Below the pieces are notes generated by a model. The model saw nothing but the letters and a program-made list of their open reading frames with translations, ran no database searches and had not been told where the DNA came from. Positions 44,468 to 55,004 of a DNA stretch of 64,000 bases are shown one piece after another; the first letter of the stretch is position 1, and each line of letters opens with the position of its first letter. Where the stretch lies: contig JABSSW010000007.1 in assembly GCA_018902385.1 (NCBI GenBank), positions 186,001 through 250,000 on the forward strand. The letters are read 5' to 3'. Source of the DNA: Physcia stellaris. Lineage: Eukaryota; Ascomycota; Lecanoromycetes; Caliciales; Physciaceae. The position numbers were made by a program, and so were the translations under genes.

Positions 44468-46465
44468 TCAAGGTTGCAACTTGGCAAGCCTCTGCACGAC
44501 TTCGCGGTAGAAGTTGTCCCGCAGCCTTTGATCGTTGAGGTCGTCAGCTGGACCGAGCGAACAATACAGGCACACTTTCACCACTTCTTCGTAAGCAGAA
44601 GTCCACATAGCCTCTAAGCCATGTGCCAGTCTCAAGGCCGTCCAGTACGGAGTGTCGCCTCTTCCCTTGTTATCTTGTGGGAGCTCTAGATCATGAAGTG
44701 GGGCGTTGTATGCAAGTTCAACGAGCATCACTCCAAGATTGAATAGAGTCTGATTTCGGATTGGTGTTTGTTGGTATGGCAGGTTTACAGTGCTGGTACT
44801 TCTGGAGAGAGCTGCTGCGTTAACGACTTGAGTTGTTGAGCGCGTTTTTATTGTCGCCTTGAGGTGCGGAGTCGTAAGATAGGGGGAGCGAATGCCACCT
44901 GGGGACCGCTCTCGAACGCCAAAAAACACAATGTCTTGACTGCGCCATTCCTGCTTCAGCCATGGCGTGGAGTGATATTGGAGCACTGCTGCTGCGAGGG
45001 ATCTCGCTAGACTAATCTTATCGGGGATTGGAATTGGCTTTAAACCCGATCTAGCATTAGTTAAGATGTCTTCAAGAGTTTCCACTTGAGGAGCCTTAGG
45101 AGGATTATGGTCAGGTATGTAGATATAGTGCTTGAAAGTTTTGGTTTTTTGCAAGAAACCTACGCATGGTGCAGGGTGAGCCAAACCTGGGTTTTGTCGT
45201 AGATGTTGACATAGGTTGGGTATCTTGTCAAGATCGGGAGGAGATGCGGGAGGCCCGACCTGCGGCTTTGAACTTGCTGGCCTGTTCTTAGCGCTGCCAG
45301 AGTCCTGAGATCGAACAGCTAATCGAAGCCCATCTTCGAGGGTTTGCCATGGACCCGTGTTCGCTGATTTGCTGTCTGCACCAGAGGGACGCTCCTGGTA
45401 TGCTTCTATTGAGAGGCGGAGCGTCTGCGTTCCACATGCTGAGCTCTGTTGCTGAGTGGGACACGTCCAAGCGATCTGGAAGCGGAAACGACCGAGTTCC
45501 TCAGTATCATGTCGAGGTTGATCATCGATGCTTAGGTTGGCAAAGTGTTCCTGTGGCTCATCACATCTCCAGACGCTTGACAGAGCCTCGTAGAGTTTGA
45601 ATGACGCATGCTGAAAGGCCTGATAATCATCGATAGACTTTGGATGGTTTGCCGCAAGATAATTATCCGTGGCACGAATTTTGTCGACATTTTTTCGAAT
45701 CCTGTTAAGGCTATCGATATGTTTATGTAAATTCTCAAGCTGGGCTGTAAAGCTCTTTTTGCGGAAGCTGATCTTGAATCTTTGTTTCCATCGTTTTGCT
45801 AGGTTACGCCACTCTGGATCCGAACCTCGTACACGAGGCCGCTACCCAATCAATGTCAGTCGATGATATGCACGAATACGCGTGTATCTCGTCGTCGAAT
45901 CATGGTAGGTAGAAGCGATCAGCAAGAAGGTGCTACACTCGCAACTGTTCCGGCTGCTGATGTTGGATGGTTTCAGGGACAAGTTTTCAAAATTGACCCA
46001 CCCGTTTCTCTCATCTCAACGACATCAAGAACTTGATCCTCGGGGGTTCAACAATATTGAAAGTCGACGTACATCTTTTATCAAAATATCTATATCCTTA
46101 GTATCGTCTAAAATCCTCCCCAGTACATCGAAGATCAATTTTAGCGCTGCCTCGCAAGCCTCATAGTTGTCTTTCAGCCGTTCTCTCAGTTGATCATCGA
46201 GGGATTGATAGTTCTGCCACAGAGGGTGTTGCGCATCTTCGACCATTGATCGGGTGTCATCTGATGCCATGACGCTCTTGAGCAGCCATTTGCATTCCTC
46301 ACGAAAGCCATTTCGCTCAATCATGAGCTCGCGTCGAAACCTTTCGACCTCAACCTGGTAAGTTGAAGTGAAAATCTTGACAGGTTGGAGGATCGAATCG
46401 TAGTTTTCGATCGCCGAAATCATCAGAGGGATGACACCAAAAACCAAGCCTGCGACTTCGGCCAT
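44468..46465 (-). CDS. DUF7580 / prion-inhibition-type (HeLo-like) protein
   Basis: Exon 1 (46073-46465) and exon 2 (44468-45841) are joined across a 231-base phase-0 intron, giving 588 residues. The start MAEVAGLVFGVIPLMISAIE is the signature N-terminus of the large fungal family annotated as prion-inhibition-and-propagation or DUF7580. It is followed by a helical bundle of the HeLo-like kind (residues 1-130) and a basic linker (WRNLAKRWKQRFKISFRKK). The C-terminal part has a kinase-like remnant: LARSLAAAVLQYHSTPWLKQ, DIVFFG, LFNLGVMLVELAYNAPL, YWTALRLAHGLEAMWTSAYE. HeLo-type domains in related proteins (HET-S, HELLP) permeabilise membranes in cell death. Whether this one does is inference. 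Head-to-head with the NLR gene, 707 bases apart. Confidence 0.75.
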
Positions 46466-47172
46466 GATGATCCAAAGACGACTGCAGTAACAGAGACGAA
46501 CTTCGACAATTTTGAACTTGAGAATCGAGACAGCATCCAAAGCCTCGAAGTCAAAGATCTCCCGAGTCTCATTCCGACCGCAGGTTTATAGATGTAGACC
46601 GAGGACCGAGTGTTCACTGGCGAGAGATGTTCGGGAGTGTTCCTGTCTGATCGTTGCGTCTGGCTTTCATTGCAAAGCTCCCAATGCACAGTTGGGGTTG
46701 GGCGCCTAGGTATCCAATCGGCGACCGTGAGAAAAGGATATTGCAAGGCTGAAGTACAGCGATGTCATTCGCGGACAGCACACGGTACACTAAGCGAAGT
46801 GTGTTGCACCGCAGTGGCTTGCAGAGATGCAGATCCTAGCACCCAGTTTACTCATGGCGTTGCTGGTGGACCGCAAGCGAAATATGCTTCAGCGTCAGTA
46901 ATATAGGCACGAGCCCCAGAACGACAACATCATCATTCCTTGAGTTACTTGCCACCGACAGAAGTGAATGCCAAGTTGTGGTGGACAAATTTAATGGTAG
47001 GCCATGTCAGGGATAATATCTACCCTTATATGCATATCGAGAGGAATCCAATTTGCGGCACTCATTTCTTTCCGAAGGGAGTGAGTCAACGATATGCCGG
47101 GGCCTGATCTTCAAAGAGGCGGCACATAAGGGAGATCATTGCTGTCACGTACGAGTACCAGCTCTGCTGACC
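46466..47172. promoter_or_regulatory. Divergent region between DUF7580 and NLR genes
   Basis: 707 bases between two divergent starts; probably holds both promoters. No specific motif is assigned. An open stretch upstream of the NLR ATG (from 47053) is in frame but has no earlier ATG. Confidence 0.4.
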
Positions 47173-50100
47173 ATGGCTGATGTGCCGTCATGGCAATTGA
47201 CGATACAGCCCTCGGACCACTTGCTGCATCCAGACAGAGTAGCCACGAATTTATATGGGTGTTCACTTCGCATCCTTACCGAACTTGTGGATAATGGCGA
47301 GGAAAATTTGGAACCTACCCTCCTTGAAGGTCTATTCTACCAGGAGCAAAGGTTGAAGCTATGGGGCAACAACTTCGACGCACGAAAAGGTGGTTTGGAC
47401 GAACGACTCGTAGGCCTGGACGACATGAAAGAGAACCTTCTTCCACTACTTCTACGCTTAGCAGACACATTGGTTGATATTGCTCGCCTAGTAAATATCT
47501 GTCCAGGTCTGGATGGAATCTATCTACAGATCGAAGACTTAAGGACCCAAGTCTCTGACGAAACCGACAATTTTGAAAATGATGTGGACATCGCCCAGAG
47601 TACATCTGGCTATTTACACTCGACAGGCTCTAGCGATGGTTCCGACTTATCGGGCTCTGATATCTCAAGTGACGAAGAAGACTCTTTCAAACTTGAACAA
47701 TCCATGGAGGACTTAGAGAGGCATATTGTTCTTCTTTATAGACTAGGCCCTGCACTATATGATCCTGCAGACAAGGCACCGGGGCCTTTCGATAGGGCCA
47801 GAGGAGATTCCATATCTGATCCGTCCAACGAGCACCTTTTGAACAGCACAGCTGCACTTCGGATTTTGAGAATCATAGACACTTACCCTTCAATTGACAA
47901 AGCTTTGGCTCGTCGGCTTGGAGAAGCCAATGAGGCAAGGTATAACAGATTGAGGGAAGCACGCGACAAAGCCGCCATGCTGGCTTATGAGAGTGACGCC
48001 GAGAGTTCTGCAGAAGAGGCTTCAGAGGTTATAGAACAACAGCCCTCGAGGCTGTCGCATGTTCCTACAAGGCAGGCACAATCTGAATACACTGCGCCGA
48101 GTACTGAATTATCCTCCATCTTTGAGAAACCACAGGCGCCCGCTCATACACAAAAGAAAAAACCCCCTCAAAGAATTGCAGCTTCAGTAACGTCATTCGC
48201 TTCAAGTCTTATGAGTGAAAACACGCCTAACCACATGCGAGGTATTCCGAAGATGCCTAATAATAACCGGTCGCTCGAGGGTTTCGATTGCACGATATGT
48301 GGAAGCCGTCTGTCGACAGTCGCGAACACCGCAGCATGGGTGTAAGTAGATATGGTGTGAAAGTCGTGGATGCCATGCTGATGACCAGACAGAAGACATG
48401 TTTACCAAGACCTTCAACCGTACATTTGTACCTTTAATGACTGCCAGTATGGATTGAAAACATTCGTGTCCAGGCGTGAATGGGCTGAGCATGAATTCTC
48501 AAAGCACCGACAGATGACGAGGTGGAAATGTGACATCTGCAATATCAATATAAATACAGAACTGAGCTGCAAAGTCCATATTTCAGAGATTCATACAGAT
48601 CTAGATATCACATCTTTCGAGTCCTTGCAGAAATCAGTATCAGATCACTCGGCGGCATGGATGTACCAACAGTCCTGTCCATTTTGCCGCACTAGCCCTG
48701 CAAATAGCAAGCGAGGTTTTATCTCTCATGTCGCTCGGCATCTACAAGAAGTGTCTCACGCAGCTATTCCTCCCTCCGCGATGCAGGGCGATTTGACGGA
48801 GTTTGGGAATGATACAGAGGATGAGGCTTTGTCAGAAGGCGCAGATCAGGCCGATGATCTAGTTGATCAGCCCGGGGCTGCGTTCTCCAAGAAACATGCC
48901 GGTAAGTGCGGAGATAATCAAGCTAGCGGCACTCGCCGTCTTTCACCTGAAAGTTATCATGAATAATCATTTTCTAGATTTTGATGAGCTCAAGCAAGCA
49001 ATACACCAATGGCTTCGGGCGCCCGATATATCGACCAATCACGACGAAGCTGTTGAAAAGAGATTTCCAGGCACGTGCCAATGGTTCCTCGAAAGCGAGG
49101 CCTTCATAAAATGGAGAGACGGCAGTCCTAGTACCCTTTGGATTTGTGGCGGACGTGAGTGCTGATTCATTCTCTACAGATCGTATAGACTGACATCTGG
49201 TGCCAAATAGCTGGAGTCGGGAAGACAATATTATGGTCAGACATCCCTCTGATACTTGATCTTCCTGCTGACGCGAATATCTAGTTCGGCTATTATCACG
49301 ACGCTGCAGGAGATCTCTCGCACAACGATATTGTATTATTATGTTGAATTTAATATCCCGGAGAAGACTAGAGTCGATGGATTCTTACAATCAATGATAC
49401 AACAATTGCTATTCAAGGGATCTGACAAGGTGTATACGTATCTGCAAGAGCTATGCCAGGAACAACGAAAGGAAAGGCAATCCCTAAGCAGGCCCCAGCT
49501 CTGTCAAGTTTTGTCAACACTGGGGTCTCTATTTCAGGAACCTATTTACCTTGTAATAGACGCTGTGGATGAATTGTTGGACGAGGACTTACCAGTCCTG
49601 TTGCAAGTGTTCCGAGACATGATGAAATCCTTCAAACATATAAATTTGTTACTCACCAGCCGGCGAAGCCTTTTTCTAGAGGAAAACCTTAGTATCCTTG
49701 AGCCGCGAATGGTTCAAGTACTGGGACAAGGGCAAAGCAGTGATATTGAGAACTACATCAGTACTAGGCTTCATACAGATAAGCGGATGAAAAAATGGCC
49801 ACTGGAGATAAAGCGACAAGCGTTGGAAGCACTGACTTCGGGTGCTGGTGGCATGTAAGGCTCTTCTACCGTCTGGATTTGATGTACTCACATTGTACAA
49901 ATTTAGGTTCAAATGGGTCGGACTCCAATTAGACGAACTCCGAAGCTGTCGCACTCCCCTTGCCGTAAAGAAGGCCCTTAACAGGGTACCGAAGACCATG
50001 GATCAGATATACGAACGTATACTCCGAAATATACCATCTGAAAATATTCAAGAAGTATCGAAAGTGCTAAAATGGCTTTGCTTTTCTACTCGACCTATGA

Positions 50101-51692
50101 GGTTGACGGAGCTAAATGAAGTCGTTGCTGTTCAACTCAATGACGATCATGCACCGATTTTCGATCCGGACTCACGGTACCTTGAGCCCCGCGATCTATT
50201 GGAAGTCTGTACTTCAATCATAAAGATTAGCGAGTCTAGTGATCTAGGTCTGCCCGTCGAAGTTCAGGCTCAGACTGTACAGTTAATTCACGTTTCTGCT
50301 CGAGAATATTTGTTGTCGGACCGTCTCCGGGAAAATCCCCTTCGTTCGTTCCATGTGACAAAAGCTACAGCCAATACCTTGATAGCTATGACCTGCTTGA
50401 GTTACCTTCTGTACGCCAGCAGCATTAATCTTAATGCTATGAAAGACACGAAAAAAATACATGACCATTATCCGCTGCTAAGTTACGCTCTCACGGAGTG
50501 GCCGCATCACTATAGAGAATCAATCGGCCATGCAGATCAAAAGAAGCTAGACGATCTCGCATACGAATTGATCGTTGGAAGGAGATTGACCGATATGGCA
50601 TACTTTGTTGCAGAAGGTTTCAAACCAAACATGCCTGCAATCTATTATGCGTCCTTTGTGGGTGCCACAGGGGTCGTTTCAAGGTTACTAGAAGCAGGAG
50701 TGGATCCTGATGATTTGTCAGAAAATTTCGACGAAACTGCCCTGGGGGCAGCTTGCTATGCTGGTCATGAAGATGTGGTCCAACTACTTCTAGACAAGGG
50801 AGCTGACATGGGTTATGCAGCCTCAAATGGTATGATGCCACTACATTATGCTACAACGGGGCGTAGAAAAAGAACAATAAAGTTGCTCCTTGATCAGGGT
50901 GGTCATCTCTACATTAATGCTGCTGACGCCGAGGGCAACACTCCGTTACACGGCGCCGCGAGTGCAGGCGATGAAGAGGTCGTTCAGCTCCTTTTAGACG
51001 CTGGTATAGATATTTTCGCCACCAATAACCAAGATCTAACGCCTTTGGATGTGGCCTTGAACGAGGGTAAGGAGAAAGTGGTTCAACTTCTCGTCGATCA
51101 CGGCTTTGATGTCGACGCTTTCTATGGAAAATACAGCACCCGATTAATGAAAGCTTCAAGAGCCGGTGACGAGAGAGCAGTGAAGATCCTCTTGAGTGTA
51201 GGTGCAGATGCCAATCTGTTCAGAGAGCCAAAGCCATTTCCAAACTACGAACCCGGGACACCTTTGCAAGAGGCGGTCACATGTGGCGACTCGAAAAAGA
51301 TGCCCCTCGGGCATGAAGGCATTGTCAAGCTGTTACTGGAAGCCGGCGCAGATCCCAATGTTTCGAGCGCTTCCGGGAATGCCTTGCACTGGGCTGCGGG
51401 CGCTGGCAATGAGAGGATCTTTCAGATGCTTCTGGACGCCGGAGCTGATGTTCACGCTCCTATGCCTGGCACCTTAGGCGATGAATATGCATTGAACGTT
51501 GCAGCTACTTCTGGCAATGAGGGGATCGTGCGGCTGCTCCTAGCGGCCGGCGCAGACCCAAATAAAAAGAATGCGCTCTTTTCAAAAACACCGCTACAGC
51601 GAGCCATACGCAGGAACTTCCCCCGTATTGAATCGATGTTGCGAGCAGCCGGAGCGGTTGATATTAGGAGCGATGATGATAAGTCTACTTAA
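47173..51692 (+). CDS. STAND NLR: N-terminal domain, C2H2 fingers, NACHT, ankyrin repeats
   Basis: Six exons, 47173-48341, 48393-48901, 48978-49154, 49211-49235, 49285-49854 and 49907-51692, give 1411 residues. Residues 1-130 form a helical domain (LTIQPSDHLLHPDRVATNLY, LWGNNFDARKGGLDERL) known from fungal zinc-finger proteins. An acidic Ser-rich linker follows, then Cys/His fingers (FDCTICGSRL, YICTFNDCQYGL, WKCDICNININTELSCKVHI, SCPFCRTSPANSKRGFISHV). NACHT comes next: Walker A GGPGVGKTILCSAI (about residue 618), Walker B YLVIDAVDELLDEDL, sensor LLTSRRS, winged-helix SKVLKWLCFSTRPMRLTELN. About ten ankyrin repeats fill residues 1040-1400 (GHEDVVQLLLDKGAD and similar). The repeats are diverse, not near-identical. 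By family it should sense a ligand through ankyrin repeats and oligomerise to activate its N-terminal domain. Confidence 0.88.
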
Positions 51693-52858
51693 AGATTCAT
51701 GAAGACAGCCATTATTGAAGAGATGGATGAGATTTCCTTGGGGTCGGAAAATGCACATCTGTTTGACAGTTCATATGTCTCTTCCATCATGGTTATTCAG
51801 GTTCGAATCCTGTGGGTGGCAATTGACAGCTAGTGCGGCGAAAGTCAGGAGGGTTCACGAAACTACACCATAATTCACTCTATACACTCAGGTTTTTTTA
51901 CGTGACTGCCTACCGCTTACGAGAACGTTCTATGCAATCGTAACAATCGAGCAAGGATTCAAAGCGTTCGCTATACGTTGGCTGCGTACAACTTACAGCA
52001 TTATAGATCTCTATGAACGAAGCAATGTTCACGTCTTCGAGAGTATTTCCGATTGCGATAGAGACACCTATAGTTGCCTACGGTTCAGCGTCATCGTGAG
52101 TTCTCACTGGAGGAGCTTGATTGGAGCGCAGCGTCACGATAGTGCTTGAGGGTTAAATAGCGGTTCGAGTGCTGAGACGATCAATTCTACGAGACTCTGA
52201 GATTTTTTTCAAGTGGTTTTTCATCTCGCAGTCGCATTTGGCTGCGTACGTATAAGGAAGTCGTACTTAATAGACCCTCAGAAAGCGACTGGTAAATGCT
52301 AGAATTGGATCTATTGCCTATGAAGCAATCATGTAGATAGTGAGAGCGAGTGCTAGACTCGAAAAGTGTCCTGCATGCTCTTCCAGGCGGGTCAGGCTAC
52401 TATAAAAGGATTTGAATACATCATCATCATCATGATCATCATGATGGTTATTTCCATACATTTCGTTATCCCTTCATAGCACGTGGGGTTTTCCTGCGAA
52501 GCCGATCATACGAAGAAATCTGCCTCGCTACCAGCCCACGACAAGCAATACACCTTGTATGACCACAATCCGCGCATCGTCCCAGGGAAAGTTGTACATT
52601 ATTGAGGAAGCAGGAAATATCATTACAGCATCACTACCAACACCGCCTCTTCAAACATCTTTTCTGGTCACCCACTCGAGGAGAACTAAAGTCGCGCAAT
52701 TGCCTGCTGAGCCGATCTCGCTCACTGCGATCTATGTACATTCGTTCGTGAACGGCTGCCTCTTGCATGACTTCGCGGTTCTCCCCCTCCTGTCACAGCC
52801 CGGCTTGCTCCTTTTCAAATGCTTCTATTCCTTGCCGCCCTCTCTTCTGTTTTGTTGC
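51693..52858. other. Intergenic, tail-to-tail region after the NLR
   Basis: Spacer between the NLR stop and the truncated NLR-domain copy. It holds a CATCAT/ATGATG-rich patch at 52420-52450 and a tRNA-like T-loop at 51801-51811 that is not part of a tRNA. The forward frame 52559-52945 is partly antisense to the copy. Confidence 0.45.
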
Positions 52859-53520
52859 TTAAGGCGTCGTTGGTCCTACTGTTGGATTCGAGCTGTCACC
52901 TACAGGAGCGGCGGATCGAGCCTCCTTAGCTCTGTCATAGAGTAGAGACCCCCACCTATAGAGCGTGACCTGGTTATCTTCTATGTTCTTTAATGCATTC
53001 TTCAAAGCCTTTTTGTAACATCTTCCGAAGCCTGTTTTCTATCGGGATCCTCTTCTTCAGTCGAGGCTTCCGATTCGGTCGAGCTGATATCATCCATGAT
53101 TGCTGCTAGAGAATCATCGTTGGGTTGGCTGGGTCGAACGTGGCTATCCAGCTTATCTATCTGCTGAAAGACATCGACCAGGGTTTCTTTAAGACTTGTT
53201 TGACGGGCGAGATTTACTACTAACTTTGCCGCGTAGCATAGGAACTCAAGGAAGTCCCTTCGTAGCTCTTCCTCTAATGGTATTTTGTCTAAGCCGCCAT
53301 TCCGGGCATCGAAGCTGTTTCCCCATAGGCAAAACCTATGTTTGAGTTCAATCAACTCCAGTAACATAGTGTCACTGAAAATCTGCTCTCCAATAGCCTC
53401 TATTTCTATGAAGATCCGTAACTGGAGTAGGAAGAGGTCTGTTGCAAGTCGATTTGGATCGAGTGAACGGTTGGAGGCTTCTAGTGTGAGCTGATACGAA
53501 GGATCATCCGCCATGGCCAT
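52859..53520 (-). pseudogene. Truncated, frame-broken copy of the NLR N-terminal domain
   Basis: Starts MAMADDPSYQLTLEASNRSL and follows the first ~230 residues of the NLR at 47173: LDPNRLATDLFLLQLRIF against LHPDRVATNLYGCSLRIL, FCLWGNSFDARNGGLDKI against LKLWGNNFDARKGGLDER. It also has a matching acidic linker. The first frame stops at 53002. The similarity continues in the next frame (LYRWGSLLYDRAKEA against LYRLGPALYDPADKA) down to about 52900. One missing A in the A5 run near 53014-53020 would reconnect them. No zinc finger, NACHT or ankyrin part follows. It may be a dying partial duplicate, or a stand-alone domain gene with a sequence error. Confidence 0.7.
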
Positions 53521-54880
53521 GAGGTCAATCTGCCCGCTAATTCACAAGATGGACCAGAGATGTCGTCAATGGCAGCAACTTAGAAACGAAGTACATACGT
53601 GGGTATCCAAGTACAATTTTATCGTTTGGTGCTGCAGCTTTCGCTCTTGAAGAATAGATATATATTTGGGTGACAGGGGAACTCATGCTAAATATATAGT
53701 GATGCTCAGGGCCTTTGTCCGCCGGAGTTGGCTAGATGAATGAGTTTGCCCGCTCATGTGAAAGCATCAGTGCGACACAGATTCACTTAGAACAGAAGTC
53801 TTCAACGAATAGACGTCGCGGCATTTTCAGTCCTGTCAGATGCTCATGACAGAAGCCGCCCCTCCAGACTTGGAAAGGCGATGTCTCTCACTTCAGCATG
53901 CTGACAGACGTCAAGTTTACCAAGAAACGCCAGCCGAAGCAATGCCTCGACAGCTGACTGGTTGAGGCTTACTGACCGACTGTCAGTACCGATGAGGGCC
54001 GTTGTAAGGAGTATCATCGTGGATGCGGTGCTTGTCGGCTTGAGTCACGAAGTGGTGTGACAACATCCCTTTGTCGTCGATGAAGCCTCTGCTCGAATGG
54101 TCGACCCCGCGACCGCCATTGGGCTAGCTCTCTTTAATGATCTCGGCTTGGAAAACGTAGCTTCATAGTACAATCAGACTCTCTCAGCAATTGCAAATTG
54201 GTTGTCCCATTGGCTGGCACCATTTGGGGTTGCTTGGTATCATGCGCATATTCACGACGTACTCCGTAGTACAGCTTAGTATGTAGTGTCGCTAGCGATG
54301 TTTTGGCTGTATGATCTGCGAAGCTTAGGCTTACTCGTAGATGGTATCGAGGCGCAATAGCAGTCGGTACCGTACGTACCGCTAAAATACACCACCATTG
54401 CACGGCCAATGGAGCCATGGACCGTTTGTTGCAACGAAAAAGGTCTGATTCTATAAAGCTGGAAAAATAATGAGTACACTTTTCAATTTCGAGTATCAGT
54501 ATTGGGGTGAGAAGTCAGAAAAGCGACTCGGCCCAAAATACGAAGATGCGGTAACGATATGCTACACCAAGAGGATAGGGGAGCCTTTATCATGAGGTCG
54601 TCCAGAGATTTAAGAAGCTCTCAAATGCTCTAATGTACGTGATGGAAAATTCAGTCAGTCAACTTAAGAGAAGTTACACGCTTGACGGTCTAGCACAGAA
54701 GTTTACTAGTTTGACGTCTTCGATCCAAAGCTTCCATCTTTGAGGTCACCGGCTGCGTGCCCCTAATTATCTAGAAAACCCGTGAAAATCAGGCTCGAAA
54801 TTGCACACACATATCTTGAACAAGCAAGGCTTTTGGTGTGCAAGGGTCTGCATACCTTCAACGTCGCTCAATTCAATATG
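53521..54880. other. Intergenic
   Basis: Between the NLR-domain copy and the LTR element. No domain-bearing frame was found; reverse frames near 54134-54479 are featureless. Base composition is still normal here and changes abruptly inside the element. Confidence 0.45.
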
Positions 54881-54885
54881 TAACA

Positions 54886-55004
54886 TGTTGAAGTAGAAAT
54901 AGTTCATTGATTATATCGATGATAATACTAAGTGTACAAAATTTGAAATTGAGATTTTCATCAAACTTCCTACAGTTTTAACTCTAAATGAGCTAATTGC
55001 AACA
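54886..55004 (-). repeat. Left LTR (3' LTR of the reverse-oriented Copia element)
   Basis: 119 bases, TGTTG...CAACA, directly repeated at 60600-60718 with about 80-85% identity. All differences visible to me are transitions. This copy is the more AT-shifted of the two. Confidence 0.9.

Noticed and set aside
51795-51828. tRNA-like T-arm (GGTTCGAATCC) followed by GTGGGTGGC
   Set aside because: No matching 5' acceptor strand, D-arm or anticodon arm at the right distance upstream; a chance or very decayed fragment.
52559-52945. 128-residue forward open frame
   Set aside because: Partly antisense to the NLR-domain copy; Leu/Cys-rich chance translation without a domain.
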